A stretch of DNA of 64,000 nucleotides. It comes from Prostheceraeus crozeri (Eukaryota; Platyhelminthes; Polycladida; Euryleptidae). The stretch lies in NCBI GenBank assembly GCA_907163375.1, contig CAJQUW010007939.1, positions 1-64,000 on the forward strand, written 5' to 3'. A program made the translations under genes and the position numbers. The notes under the pieces are model-generated. The model was not told where the DNA came from, ran no database searches, and saw only the letters and a program-made list of their open reading frames with translations. Numbering within the stretch: the first letter of the stretch is position 1; each line of letters starts with the position of its first letter. Below, piece after piece: positions 1-12,199 of the stretch.

Positions 1-2480
1 AAAAACTAAGAAATCGAATTACCCCTGTAACAATGATATTCTTTATCAAAGAGTGTTTCCCTACTTTATTTCAAAGTCCTAAATACATTAGTCAGAAAAA
101 TGTCCGCACCATACAATGTGAATTTTATAATGATCTCACTCGTGAACATTGTTCATAGATGAAGAATATAAGCACGCTAGTAATGCGTGGTTTTGCTTTT
201 CAATTGTAACAATTATCTTGGTGAATTACATGCTTGCCATATTTGAAACTGGATGTGTTTATTACTGGACAGATTATTTTTGAAGTTTTTAGGTCACTAA
301 GTCAAAGTGAAGATGAAGTAGATCCCTGTCCATTTCGTTAGCCTTCACATCTTAAGCAACTTACTTCAGCTTTAAATTTAACATCTAATGATCCTACGCA
401 CACTACATACAAGAGCGAAAAGTATGTATAATTCCTCTTCGAAAGGGGAATAAGGGGTGGAATGACTTTTACGAACATTCACAAGAGCATCCGTGCACGC
501 AAATTTCAGGAATTACAAAATAATACAAATGAAAGTCGGTCACTTATCTTACATTGGATGTCAAAAGAAAATAATAAAATAACCTTTACGGTTCTTCGGC
601 TCAGTAAGAGTCTACCACGATATCGAAAATTTTAAATGGTTGAAGTGATAGTTGAAGTAAGCTATTTTCTAAACGGAAGAAAATATACAAGCTAATCGAT
701 GATGATGGTGAAATTTGGCCTATATTTTTTGATTTGAACTTAGAATAACTCCCTGCAAACATACATGATGACAGCTGCCGGATTTTCCCATTAGCGCCCA
801 GAGATGCAGACCGTCAGAGCAAAATATGTTCTCAACTTATATGAAGGAGTTACATGGAAAATAAGAACCAGACACTAAATCAGTTTCAAAACTAAAAAAC
901 TCGTGTGCTTCATCAATTCAATAGGGAAAATTAATGTTGTACCACTATTCAATATTTAATAATTTTATTTATCCATTGGGTATGAAAAATCCACAGACAA
1001 TTCACAACGGTATAAAGTTCACCACAAAAGCCATGGTTGAGGAACGTACAATGATATGAATGAATCACAAAAAGAGAGCTCAATGCAAGTACCTAACTTT
1101 GAAAAGTACATTTTATAAGTTGAAAAATAATTCTTTTTATATGGTAAAAACAATGGAAAATGGTAAGACGAAGGAGAAAATTCAAATTAATAAACAAAGA
1201 ACAGCGTGGAACAATGTCGAAAATATATCAAATCATCCCTCTCAAATGTTACAGCATAAAGAATTTGATGAAGATCTAGTTGGTATGGAAATGTATAAAC
1301 CTTCAATAATGTTTGAATAAAATTGATTTATGTTGGTCAGCGCGGTACTTGAAAAACCCCCTATAGCAAATTGGACAATTGTAACCAGTTATACTACAAT
1401 GATTTTAAAAAAGATGTCCACATGATAAATAGAACGCGGCTTTTGTGGAGGTGAATACCGATAAGTTTTTTTCCTATGTTTGTACACCTCACCATCTGTC
1501 AGCCGGAGGATGTACTGCTATATTTTGGTGAAAAATTTGACTCTTTCAAACTATGACAGTCCCATCACCATCACCGACTATACTTCAGTTAACAAACAGA
1601 GCCAGATTAGGTTTTGTTTTAAGGATGAGTGTGCGGCGGAAAGTTGCTTGAGGAAATGATCTTGCTAAAACCAAAAATGTATTCAATGAAATAATCTTAG
1701 ATTCAACTTGTGATAGCATCAAGCGGGCAAAGGGAGTGCAGAGAGCTGCAGTTAAAAAAATTACAACATAAATGATTATAGGACTGTGTACTACAGTGAG
1801 AAAGATACAAATGAGGAAATGACAATTATAAATTCACACAAATCACGTAGTCACTTTTTTAAACAAAAAAAAAATCATTTAGAAAGCGAGACTTTCACTT
1901 TGGGAAGGATAAGCGCTGTTGGTTAACATAAAAATCTATCTCTACCATATGGACACTATAGTTTAGGTCTTCCCCCCCTTCAAAGAGAAGGAGATGCCTT
2001 CTGCTTACAGGTGACGTAGAAGTTTAAGAAATTTAACAAAGTAAACCTAACCAATCACTAACATTTCTGCGTAGTCATGCTTAATAATATATAGGTAGAT
2101 TAAATATAAAATGAAATTATCACTACATCTTTCCGATGTGTAGAAATAATTACTAAAACATAGGTTAGTCCTACTATGAATTGAAGACGTAGCCACTCAA
2201 CATCATTCCGATATGTTGAGATGTAAAATAGCAAGCTTTATGCAAACAAAATAAATTTAGGTTTATTATTTGAAAACATGCCTTCATTACCATTAGAACA
2301 TGGAAATTAAATGACTCACAAAGCATTCACATAACAAAATTCTAAGAAAGTATCTTTCGTCACTTAATAACAAATAGTGGTGGAAAACATCGTGCGTTTG
2401 CATTAGCCTTGACGCATTATTCTATCACACTGAAAGACTTCGCTGATCTGATTGAACAACCATAAAGACACGGATGAAGA
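1..2480. other. Gene-poor flank, no supported gene
   Basis: AT-rich unique-looking DNA. The longest open frame (1060-1320, plus strand, 86 codons, lysine- and asparagine-rich) has no recognisable motif, no signal peptide and no convincing splice or promoter context, so I do not call it a gene. No transposon ends or tandem arrays were seen. Confidence 0.5.
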
Positions 2481-3060
2481 TTAAATATTTTCAATTAGAT
2501 TTTGCTATTCTTAATATCATTTTTTTTCTAAGATTCTTTTTGATTATCTTTAACTATGATTTTATATTATTTATTTTTCCATATGTGAATTTTATAGAAG
2601 ATTTGTATGATAACCTTATCATTATATTTTATTATTAAGATTTTAAGATTTTTTTTTGATTTTTTATTTATATTACTTGTATATTTTGATGGAGATTTAT
2701 TATTTTCACCTCGAGATTATATTGATTTTACGATATATTCTTTTATTGAATTAAGATTTTTTAATTTAAATTTTTTCTTCTTTTTTTTTAAGATATTATT
2801 TTTTTTAATATTCTTTTCATATTCTTTTTCTCTATATCTATTTTATTTTTATTTAAAGATTTTTGAAGATATATCTTTTTTACTAATTAACCATATTATT
2901 TTCATTAAATATTATTTTTTTGATTATTTCTATTATTTTTCTACCTGCTTTATATATTTGTTATTATTTTCTATTTTTTTTGTTTTAATTTTGAAGAGAT
3001 TTTAACTATTTTATATTAGAACTATTATTTTTACGATATTTATTCATTTTTTATCTATTT
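2480..3060. repeat. Low-complexity T/A tract
   Basis: About 580 bases of TTTTATT, GATTTT and TATTATT permutations with almost no C. An apparent 132-codon frame at 2607-3005 encodes mainly Phe, Leu, Ile and Tyr; that is a by-product of base composition, not a membrane protein. Confidence 0.7.
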
Positions 3061-3565
3061 ATAGATTCATTTTGATTTTCCCCTCGATCAAAAGGTATGG
3101 ATTAAAGTTGTGGACTCTAACCGTCAAGCTATACGTCTGTTCACCAAAGAGAGAAGATATTGGACCTATCGATTTTTCCGTTTCAGTGACGTCACATGGA
3201 GAAACATTACAAAAGAGATAACTACCACCACCATAGTGATTTCATTTATTAAGGATGGAGGACATCAAAGCGGATGGAAGTCGTGAATCGCATGTTAACT
3301 ACAAAAGTAAAACTCAAAACTCAATCTTCAATAAAACGAGTCGGAAACATTCCCAATCGAAAGCAATGCGTTATTAATAAAACACAAGATGAAGCCGACA
3401 ACGAATCTACATCTGGGAAGACCCTTCAATGTTAACATGGAGGATACAGAGGAAGGATAAATATGTGACCATCCTATTCTTTCCCAAATGGAACAATCCA
3501 GTGTAGTTGTGGTCTTCACTGATGGTGATCCTACCCATATCTACATTCTACGTTGGAAAAATTTA
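3061..3565. other. Mixed-complexity spacer, possibly decayed coding DNA
   Basis: Composition returns to normal here and several 20-40 codon stretches look protein-like, but no frame stays open and no family is recognisable. It adjoins the duplicated segment bordering the Polinton remnant, so it may be damaged element or host coding sequence. Confidence 0.3.
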
Positions 3566-3959
3566 TAGTGACTCATTATCTGAATGGTAAGTGAAGACAA
3601 TGAATGTGTTATGTGCATTGAACTATCAATATGACTTTCTTAAATTCACATCATAAAATAATCTCACTTATGAAGTGGAACTATTTCCAGCAGCACAATT
3701 GACTAACTGGCACCCATATCATGTTATGTATACATATGGAAAGATTGTGGATAAGGCATTAAAGACATAAATGAATGTTCTCATCCTAGTGATGAGAAAA
3801 ACTATGGTGAAATCTACATTGTAGCTATGTAAATATTTAGAAAAGACTGTATATTTGTTAAATACATATTGAAAAGAAAATGTTTTGCCTTCCCTCTAAC
3901 CAACGATTTGGAACTAAAACAAGGATTTTTGCATTTTAAATAAACTTTATGTACAAAAC
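3566..3959 (+). repeat. Direct duplication, degraded left copy
   Basis: This segment repeats 5226-5633 in the same orientation, from TGACTCATTATCTGAATG to the ACAAAAC before the T tract. The copies differ by many small indels and substitutions scattered evenly. That resembles raw long-read error more than coding divergence. The right copy runs into the Polinton protease gene; the left copy breaks off at a T homopolymer. Confidence 0.8.
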
Positions 3960-4981
3960 GTTTTTTTTTTTTTTTTTTAAGAATTTTTTTTTTTCTAGCA
4001 GTTCTCGAAAAAAAAAAAAAAAAAATAAAAAAAAAAAAAAAAAAAGTTTTTTTTTTCTTTTTTTTTTCTAATTTTTTTGTAATTTTTTTTGTTGTTTTTA
4101 TGTTTTTTTTTTTTAATTTTTTTTATGTTTTTTTTTTACTTTTTTTTTTTTTTTATTTTTTTTTTTACTTTTTTTATTTTTTTATTTTTTGTATTTTTGA
4201 TTTTTGGTGTGTTGTTAATTGTTTTTTTTAATTGTTTTTATTATATTTTTTTTATTCGTATTTTTATGACTTTGTTTTTTGTTTTTTTGTAATGTTTAAT
4301 TTTTTTCTTTTTTGTTTTTTCTTTTTTTAATATTTTTATTTTTTTTTAATCTTTTATTTATTTTTATTCTTTTTATTTTTTTATTTTTTGTTTATTTTCT
4401 TGTAACTTACTTTTAAGTTCTTTTTTTTTTTTTTTTTTTTTCTTTTTTTTTATTTTTTTTTTTTTACATTATTTTTTTATTATTTTTTTTTTCGAAATTT
4501 TTTTTTTTTTTTTTCATTTTTTTTTATCATATTTTTTAATTTTTGTTTTTTTATTTTTTTTATTTAACATGACTTTTTTTTGTATTTTTTTTAATGTTTT
4601 TTTTTTTTTTTTTTTTTTTTTTTTCAATTATCTTTATTTTTTTCTGGTTTTTTTTATAATTTTTTTTTTTTTTATAATTAAATTTTTTTTTTTTTATTTT
4701 TTTTTTTTAATTTTCATTATTTTTATTTTCTCTTTTTTTTTTTTTTTTTTTTTCTTTTTTTTTAAGATTTTTTTTTTTTTTTTTTTATTTTAATTATTTT
4801 TTTTTTTTTTTTATTTTTTTTTCTTTTTTCTGTTTTTAAATTTTTTTTTTCTTTCTATTTTTTTTTCATTTTAAATATTTTTGTTTTTTTTTTTTTTTTT
4901 TTTCTTTTATTTTATTTTTTTTTTTTTTTTTATTTTTAGTTTTTTTTTAAATTTTTTTTTTTTTTTTTACTTTTTTTTTTG

Positions 4982-5012
<31 letters not shown>

Positions 5013-5187
5013 TAATTTTTTTTTTTTTTTCTTTCTTTTTTTTTATTTTTCAATTTTTTTTTTTTTCTTTATTTTAATTCTTTCTTTTTTTTTTTTTTTT
5101 TTTTTTTAATTTTTTTTTTTTTTTTTTTTTATTCTTTTATTTTTTTTTTAAGTTTTTTTTTTTAGTTGATTTTTATTTTACCTTGTT

Positions 5188-5225
<38 letters not shown>
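3960..5225. repeat. 1.26-kb T-dominated tract
   Basis: Almost entirely T, in runs of 5-30 interrupted by single A, C or G bases, with one short A-rich block near 4,010-4,045. It lies exactly between the two copies of a ~400-bp duplication. Phe-rich frames inside it (4089-4292 and 4569-4793) are composition artefacts. A poorly resolved homopolymer or collapsed read junction is the simplest reading. Confidence 0.8.
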
Positions 5226-5633
5226 GGTGACTCATTATCTGAATGGGAAGTGAAGACAATGACTGTGTTATGTGAATTGAACTATCATTATGACTTTCGT
5301 AAAGTCCACATCATCAAATAATCTCACTTATGAAGTGGAACTATTTCCAGCAGCACAGATGACTAACTGGGACCCATATCATGTTCATGTATTCCATAAT
5401 GGAAAGAATTGTGATAACCGGCATTAAAGACATAAATGATGTTCCTCCCCATCCTATGTGATTTGAGAAAAATATTTGTGAAATCTACAGTGTAGCTATG
5501 TAAATATTAAGAAAAGAACTGTACATTTGTAATACATATTGAAATGTAAACATGTTTTGCTTTCCCTCTAAACCTAACGATTTGAACATAAAACAAGGAT
5601 ATTTACATATAAAATAAAACTTTATACAAAACA
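5226..5633 (+). repeat. Direct duplication, intact right copy
   Basis: Partner of 3566-3959. Its 3' end overlaps the last codons and stop of the minus-strand protease gene (stop at 5622-5624), so this copy is continuous with the Polinton remnant and is probably the original. Confidence 0.8.
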
Positions 5634-6085
5634 AGTTTCAATATACTTTGTAAGAATTACATCATTTTTATGGCAGTCTTTCGAAAAAAGTTGTAAAACA
5701 CTTTTGCAGTTATTTTTCAATGGTCTCTCGTTGACGAAATATAGCACATAACCGCCGCACATGAGAGATACATTGCTTTGAAGTGGAAACGATGTAACTT
5801 TCTTAATCGTCCAGGAGAACCTATTCATCCATAGTGCAATGTCATGTAAGCGAGGTAGATTAAGAGAGTCAAAATATTCAGCCACTTTATAGCGATTGAT
5901 GTACACTGCAACCCAATGTTTACCAGGAAGATTGTTGCTGTCCGTATTGATGATAAGCGAACAAGGATAGAAAGGAATTGAATTAGGTAAATTATCTCTA
6001 GAAAAGACATCAAGAAATATTGACTTGGAGTAGGGATGAGCATTTCCATTTTCCTCAAGATTTGTATGTTGCTTAAGTTACTCAT
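5622..6085 (-). pseudogene. Adenain-like cysteine protease (C5 family), frameshifted
   Basis: Predicted maturation protease of the Polinton capsid. Two overlapping frames (6085-5825 and 5906-5622) together cover the usual compact adenain fold. The catalytic elements are visible: a His-Trp pair just before the junction, the acidic residue in AEYFDS, and the nucleophile in MCGGY. The junction lies near the HW motif and shifts the frame once. The full length would be about 150 residues, short for adenain (~200) but within the Polinton range. It overlaps the major capsid gene start-to-stop by four bases, as in compact viral genomes. Family assignment rests on the triad order H-E/D-C and the neighbours. 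Confidence 0.8.
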
Positions 6086-7366
6086 CTCTGATAGCTGACA
6101 GTTACGTCTCGCATTCTCGTTATTTCAACTTTGCTATCATAGATAGCATAAATGAGGCAAGTAATTGTTTTCTTCAAAGGTGACTCAAATGACACCTCTA
6201 GTCGAAGATTACCAGGCTTTGTAACTCCTACGCTTTCACCGCCTAGATCTGCATCTGCTGTGAGATTGTATATAATGAAGAAGTAACCATTTTTATACAT
6301 ATCCATTGTAATTCCATTTGAATCATCTGTGTTAAACATGCTCAGTGCAGTGAAAGTAGAACCATATTCACGTGCAAATTTACCCTCTTTAAAATTAGGC
6401 TCATAAGCTTTGCAAGCAACAAATTTTCCATCCTGATAGAGTGCTAGTTTACTAACGTTAAAGTGTTGGAAATTAAATGGATTCTTTTCAAAAGCACCAA
6501 TAAATGACTCATTTTCCACAAATGTGATATACACCGCCTTCGGCATCGCAGTGGGAAAAAGATTTGGGTAGGCATGAGAGGATGATCCCGCACCAATTGT
6601 GAAGTTTGTTAACACACTGTGATTAACTGGATATATTGCATTGCTTTTCCTCAATCCTGTCGCATGCTCGTTGATGACTGACGGGTTCATTGTTACTCTC
6701 CTTACATTGAGCACGGCACTACTTATGTGATTTGATAGTTTGTAGCCTCCAAAAGCCATTAACGCGAACTCAGGATTTGCACGAATAAATTTTATTTGCA
6801 TTTTAACCTGTGATAGTAGATATCTAGATTGACGAAGGAAATCAAGATAGACAGGTCCTTTCAAGTATAATTCCTTTGAATCTGCTGTCAATTCCATTCG
6901 TTTTTTTAAACCTCCATTTGAAACCTCATCAAATTTCCCTTGCTGATCATCATACCAGCCGGCAACTTGCAAGTGTGACTGTTTAGCTTGCTTCTGAAAT
7001 TGCGTCATTGTATTTATGTATGCTCCATAGGGATATGCTCGATCCCCTCCTTCAATCTGTTTGTCATTCAATATTAAATACACATCTGAGAATAGACTGG
7101 CAATAGGAAGATTTGTCAATCCCACTTTATCCTTAGTTGAATCAATATTGGTACCATCAGTCTTCTTAATTTGTATACACAATTCTAAATCAATGGATTG
7201 ACAGTCAATATAATCTTGAGGATCAGCAGGTATATCAAACTGAATAGGCTGTTGGTTACCATCGATATTTGTTGTGGGGGACTATATCAACAATAGTTGA
7301 GGAAATAATGTCAGTTTGATGAGGTGGTGAATCAAAGAAACACAAAGCCGAATTGATACTCTGCAT
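6082..7366 (-). CDS. Major capsid protein, double jelly-roll (F54H12.2-like)
   Basis: Structural protein forming the hexon-like shell of Polinton/adintovirus particles. The long frame 7182-6082 holds the conserved run LPIASLFSDVYLILND and then GAYINTMTQF, characteristic of animal proteins annotated 'F54H12.2-like', which are Polinton capsid genes. The frame stays open upstream of 7182 to about 7265, where a single shift joins it to a start at 7364-7366. That N-terminus carries the motif FFDSPPHQT, like the usual FS.PPTQT opening of the family. Total about 428 codons, near family size. It sits directly downstream of the PX-like gene (11-bp gap) and overlaps the protease gene. Apart from the N-terminal shift it looks complete. 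Confidence 0.88.
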
Positions 7367-7376
7367 CGTATTAGCT

Positions 7377-7857
7377 TTACAAATATGTTGTCTTCCTTCG
7401 TTTTGACTTGTTTCCAGTCGCTGTGGAATTTCGTTTGCGCTTTCTTGCTTTCACACGACGTCTTGATTTAGAACGTGCTGCTCTGGTGGGCTTTTTACTT
7501 CTACGCCTTTGCTTAGTAACTCGACCTGATCCAACTTGTATTGTCTTCCTACGTTTCTTCCGAAACTGTACGCCTCGTCTTTGTTAAATCATCTAATGCG
7601 TCTATGGCAGATTGCTGTGCACGCAATTTCATGGATTCACCGATATTCTCCCCTTGAAGTGCATCAGCTGCAACATTTGCACCAAAGTCTAAAGCTCTGT
7701 TTCCAACCCGCTTCATGAATGGTACGCCATACTTTTTGAGTGTTGGGAGAATCATACGTCTTAGTGCACCGAATATGCCTCCTCCAACTTGTCGTCTACC
7801 TCCAGCAAACACGGGATAGCCGCTCTGATAGGATGGACCACTGTAAATGCCTGTCAT
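7377..7857 (-). pseudogene. PX-like basic core protein, frameshifted
   Basis: The 102-codon frame 7857-7549 starts MTGIYSGPSYQSGYPV, then has a GGGIFGALRR glycine-rich segment and an amphipathic stretch. This is the layout of the small PX/adenovirus-pX-like virion proteins of Polintons. After a shift near 7560 the next frame continues to a stop at 7377-7379 with an extremely Arg/Lys-rich tail (clusters such as RRRSKKPTR and KARKRKR), expected for a DNA-condensing core protein. Position between the minor capsid candidate and the major capsid gene matches related elements. Function is inferred from family resemblance and charge. Confidence 0.7.
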
Positions 7858-7900
7858 TATGACTATTGAATAACTATGGAAGGCATAATAGCGTAAAGCC

Positions 7901-9509
7901 TTATTCTCGTGACCTAATATGTAGGGTCAAAACAGTAACACCACCACAGAATGGTACTACTTCACCTGTATCATCATGAAATGATATGTCAATTCTATTG
8001 ATGACATTTCTGCTCATTGGTACATACATCGTGTTAATAAATTATCGATTGATTAGTTGCTTCCTTACGGATGAGAGAGGAAATGTGCGCAGAAGTGGGG
8101 CCTCAATGTCGCCAACCCTTGTATATTCAATAATGTTACAATAGACGTATAAGTTACTTATATCACGCTCTAGTGATGGGGCTGTATCGCCTATTGATGT
8201 GCCTTCATAAATAGTTGATTTTGAGAATCCCAATGTGGACGTTAACACGCTATCCAGCTTGATAAGAGAGTTCTTTCCTAACTTTAGAATCATTGCGTTT
8301 CTTATGTGGATCATAAGAAAAGTGATATTCATCTGCATCAAGGTAATCTACACCAAACTCATTTAACTTTGTACATAATTCAGATGGCGTTTTCAAGCGT
8401 TTTCAATGTTCAAATTAACTCTTTTTACAAGTTCACTGGAAGTAGACAATTCATCACCCAATATGTCTTCGCGGTATACGTGGATATCCCATGAAGCATT
8501 TGTTGATGCTTTGAGTTTAGAAGAGGACAATTGAACCTTGAATGTATCATTTAACTCTGTCAACCAAGGTGCGCTTTCAAGGCCCTTAAACATCCCAATC
8601 ATTTCAGATCCGAATTCAATAACAGTGGACTCAGACTTTTCCAATGGTGTCTTTTTAGTAAAAACAATAAATTCTGCCTCAGTTTCAACAGTAAATAAAG
8701 TTACTTTCTCTTTCTTATATTCACAAGTCATTAACGTTTCTGGCACTGATCCTTGAAACTTTCTTGCAAAGTCTTCAACACTTCTAATGACCTCAAATTT
8801 ATTTTTTACTCGGATGCTCCTTTTTTGTAATGCATACAATGGCACAATTCTACATTGAAAATCAGTGACTTTCCTCTCCGAATTCCACCCACGTCCATTG
8901 TACCAATACCTTGATGAGAAAGTTGTTCTGGAATACCCAAAAGTATGACTCAAATCCTTACCTAATACAAGAAGAACATGCTTCCCTTCCTTCATCAATT
9001 TTGTTGACCCCTTTATGACTGGTTTGTAGAATTTATTCAAAGTCAGCTTGAAGAGATCATTTATTCGTTCAAAACATTCTACCGATTTCCTTTTCTGTAT
9101 CTTGCAAGCTCATTGTGGGAACCTTAGAATCAAAAGTTGACGTTGCAAATGCCTTTTGAATTTTAATCATGTTTTGGACAGATGGTAAAGATGTTGAAAA
9201 AGGATGTAAAGTTAGATGATGAAAAGCCCATGTACCATGTAGACTATTTTGAAATATGCGAAAGCAATCATCCTTCTCTCGTACTTCTTTATGTAATTCA
9301 AAATAGTTGTTCTTTAGCAAACTGATATCGTTGTAATAAGTAATTTCAGTTAGAGCAACTTCATGGGGTCCATGCAGAGTAATTGGATTAGCGAATTCAA
9401 CAGAGTAGAGAGATGGTTTGTTACTTGGGAATATCTTGGGGTTGCTATTGCTTGGAAGAATGATATTGAAGTTAGTAGACATGTTAAACTCATATATGTA
9501 AGAAGTCAC
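7901..9509 (-). pseudogene. Minor capsid (penton-type) candidate, multiply frameshifted
   Basis: Four consecutive minus-strand frames (9509-9069, 9040-8393, 8341-8042 and about 8021-7901) read as one ~530-codon protein. The N-terminus has NIILPSNSNPKIFPSNKPSL followed by HEVALTEITY. This recurs in Polinton proteins that open with a 'LPSNSS...L...W.V.L.EI.Y' motif and are assigned as minor capsid/penton or its partner. The last fragment ends DDTGEVVPFCGGVTVLTLH, also typical of these C-termini. The gene lies between integrase and PX. At least three frame breaks occur in 1.6 kb, so as given it is non-functional or the consensus is poor. The penton role is inferred. Confidence 0.65.
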
Positions 9510-9522
9510 ATGCTATATTAGC

Positions 9523-10611
9523 TTAAAAGTTACGAGTGTCTCCCACCTCCACATTTTGTAGATCCTGGTGCGTTATCCAGCTATTGAATGAATCAGGATA
9601 TCCCTTCCATTTAACTAGATATTTCCTTTGATTGCCATGACCTTTCTTCCTAATTATTTTGTCAATCATATACACCTCTTCACTTCTGTCTACTACTTGC
9701 AATTCATAAGAGTAAAATTTTCCTTCAATTGGATTGCCATGGTAATCTATTAATTTATACATGGTGGGTCTAAATTTTGTATTTACTTCATCTACAAAAA
9801 ACTCTTCTTCAGTCCAATTAGGTAGATACCCCTTCTCAAATGTAGACTTAACCTTTGAAATCCGAACTCTATCACCAACATTTATTTTCTTTTCATTGGA
9901 AATGTTTTTCGCTTTCTTATCATACAATCGAAGCCATACATCCATCGCATTATCTGGGTAACATCGACAGGTTTCATCTTAATGATTCGATGGTAGCTTT
10001 CATTGTAATTCTTAACAAATTTCTGCAGCTCACCTATCCAAACATGTGTATTTTTTTGCAGTGAAATAGCGCCATATTTTTGTCTTCAGTGTGCGATTGA
10101 ACCTCTCAACCATGGCAGCTTTATAAGCACTTTTGACACTAAACAATTCCACATTATGACTTTTAAGGAGACTTCGAACATGAGAGTTTTCGAATTCCTT
10201 CCCTTGATCGGTCTGTATTCTTTGCGGAACACGCCCCTCATCGAAAATGCTCTGAAAGCCGCTTCAACTTCTGGTCCTCGTTTAGATTTCAGCGCACGTG
10301 CCCAAGCATAGCGAGATAAAATATCTATTACGGTTAAGATGTATTTATAGCCATCATTGTACTGTGATATCTGTTTGCATGTCAGCCAAGTCCGCTTGCC
10401 ATTGACTATCTATATTGTTAACAACATATTTTCTCGTTGGAAACCGCTTTCTCGCATTTTTGTGAAGAGTGTAAGTCGGTTGACTCCTTAACCACTTCTT
10501 GACTTTCTCTATCCCCACACCTGCTGCACGAGCTAGAACCTCCGGACGACTGAAACTTGCGGGGTGATTTAAGTCGTAATAAATCTTTCTGAGTTTCACT
10601 GCTGTACTCAT
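9523..10611 (-). pseudogene. Polinton integrase with C-terminal chromodomain, frameshifted
   Basis: DDE integrase expected to insert the element with 6-bp target duplications. The N-terminal part has LRKIYYDLNHPASFSRPEV, the typical opening of the family. All three catalytic acids can be read: Asp in QWQADLADM, Asp in the TDQGKEF region near 10,215, and Glu in VERFNRTLK near 10,115. The C-terminal frame 9945-9523 contains YLVKWKGYPDSFNSWI, a chromodomain that may bias insertion toward particular chromatin. Frame breaks lie near 10,360, 10,250 and 9,950. An upstream overlapping frame begins at 10,744, so the start could lie further out. The gene sits in the middle of the block rather than at an end. 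Confidence 0.85.
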
Positions 10612-10768
10612 CGTCTTTGTTCTGATTTGCACGCGTATTACTCCCACAGCAACTGCTAACACAATTGATATCAACCTCTATTCCCTCTTCTCCTTTACCT
10701 TCGAGCGCAGATTTCAAACAGCAGCAAAACTTTTGTAGCGACATGATATGAGAGAAGCAAAGCTTAAT

Positions 10769-11449
10769 TTATATTTGCTTAATATTTACTATAATCCTTT
10801 CCAACACGCATTGAGCGCCTAGTAGCTCTTTTTGGTTGAGGATCATGAAGCTCTCGCTTGACCGCCATCGTGGTGTTTTACTTTTTGTTTCATCTTGTAA
10901 GTGACCCTTGTCCAACTCATTCACAGTCGGTCCTCCAATAATATTGTGTGGTACATTTTGATCAGATAAAATTTTCTGAAAATATGACCACCCTTGTGGT
11001 GCACCTAGTTTTCGCCTTACATCTCTAACAGCATATTGCAGAAGGTCATCTATGTGACTATTTCTAATAACATCACCAGTTGTTTCATCTATTATCTCCC
11101 CTCTCTCATTGAACTTCACATGTGGATCAATGAAGTCAAATAATCGCTCAGCGCGCACACGATATGGTCGAGGTGTTGACAAGGTTATAAATCGTCGCAA
11201 CTTATCACGAATCTGTCGCCTCTCATCAATGTTTTCAGCTGCTAACTGCATTCGTCGATAGGGATCCTTAATCTTCTGAATTTCCATATCCTTTTGTGTT
11301 AGTTCCTTAAGTTGATTCGTAATAGGTTGATCTATATTTTTGACTTCCTGTGCACTTTGTAATGTAGTCAATTGTACATACTCCTCTTGAGGAATGACTA
11401 CCATCTTTGAATACGACATGTTTGAAAATAATAAGGCAACAAAGTACAT
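10769..11449 (-). CDS. Polinton lineage protein of unknown function
   Basis: Open for 226 codons. The likely start is an internal Met about 10-16 codons in (MSYSKMVVIPQEEYVQL), since the first residues look like leader read-through. The region after it is Gln/Glu/Lys-rich and may be coiled coil. A conserved-looking block follows, RPYRVRAERLFDFIDPHVKF, and then APQGWSYFQKILSDQNVP. I have a general memory of this type of protein in Polinton and adintovirus gene sets, but know of no assigned function. It lies tightly between ATPase (10-bp gap) and integrase (25 bp), so it is probably co-regulated with them. Confidence 0.6.
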   Translation of the reverse strand: MYFVALLFSNMSYSKMVVIPQEEYVQLTTLQSAQEVKNIDQPITNQLKELTQKDMEIQKIKDPYRRMQLAAENIDERRQIRDKLRRFITLSTPRPYRVRAERLFDFIDPHVKFNERGEIIDETTGDVIRNSHIDDLLQYAVRDVRRKLGAPQGWSYFQKILSDQNVPHNIIGGPTVNELDKGHLQDETKSKTPRWRSSESFMILNQKELLGAQCVLERIIVNIKQI

Positions 11450-11458
11450 TGCTTAAAA

Positions 11459-12161
11459 CTAACTGTGAACCGAGAAAACTGTCATTGGTTCAGCGGAATT
11501 AGGTATGATATTTGTTCGAAATCGAAGTCGTTCCGGACATTCCTGGGTTAGATCAATAAATAGATAGCCATGTGGTTTCTTTGTTACATCTTCATATATT
11601 TTGAAAGAACTTTAGGTTGTTGAGGTAATATCTGTCTACTGAGATGATGTATCTGACTGCTGTCTCTTGGATTTTTAAATATTGCCAAATAATGTGCATT
11701 CAAACTCCTAGTTCTTTACTCTTTCCCTCCATCAAAAATGTTTTGGGTGATATAGATAATAAAAGCTTCCCTATGATGTGCAGTTTGAATGAACATTTCA
11801 GTTACATCCTTTGAAGATTTGCTTTCACGTAATAGATCATCTAATACTAGTAAGTCACCTGCTTTGATGTCTTCAGTTGTCGGTAACCTTGCTTCACATC
11901 ATAACCTTTCTGGCGAAGTGCAGAATGTAGTTGTGGTTGAAATATGCCATAACACCATTTAACTCTTTTAATTTCTTTATTAAACATCTCATTTCTAAAT
12001 TGTAGTAATTGAGTTACAAAAGTAGTTTTACCGGACTGACTTGGTCCGGCCACACACATTGTGCGATCAGTAAATAGGCGAAATCTGTCATCCTGAAATT
12101 TCAAAAGCTTTAAAGACCAACACCCACCAGTTTGCTTAGAATAAAACAAGTCATGTTCCAT
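11459..12161 (-). pseudogene. FtsK/HerA-type genome-packaging ATPase, frameshifted
   Basis: Motor that drives DNA into the capsid in Polintons and related viruses (A32-like). The first frame (12161-11847) contains the Walker A motif GPSQSGKTTF at about residues 39-48. The next frame carries Walker B as LLVLDDLL near 11,840, and a following sensor-like segment IIYITQN. The last frame ends at 11,459 after FIDLTQECPERLRFRTN. At least two shifts occur (near 11,860 and 11,720). Total length would be about 230 codons, normal for this family. Confidence 0.85.
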
Positions 12162-12199
12162 AACAACTTTATTTACATTTAGAAACTTTCATTTCACAT

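Noticed and set aside
1060-1320. 86-codon Lys/Asn-rich frame
   Set aside because: No motif, promoter or splice evidence; its length is expected by chance in AT-rich DNA of this extent.
2607-4793. Phe/Leu-rich frames looking like membrane proteins
   Set aside because: Pure consequence of T-rich composition (TTT, TTA, ATT codons).
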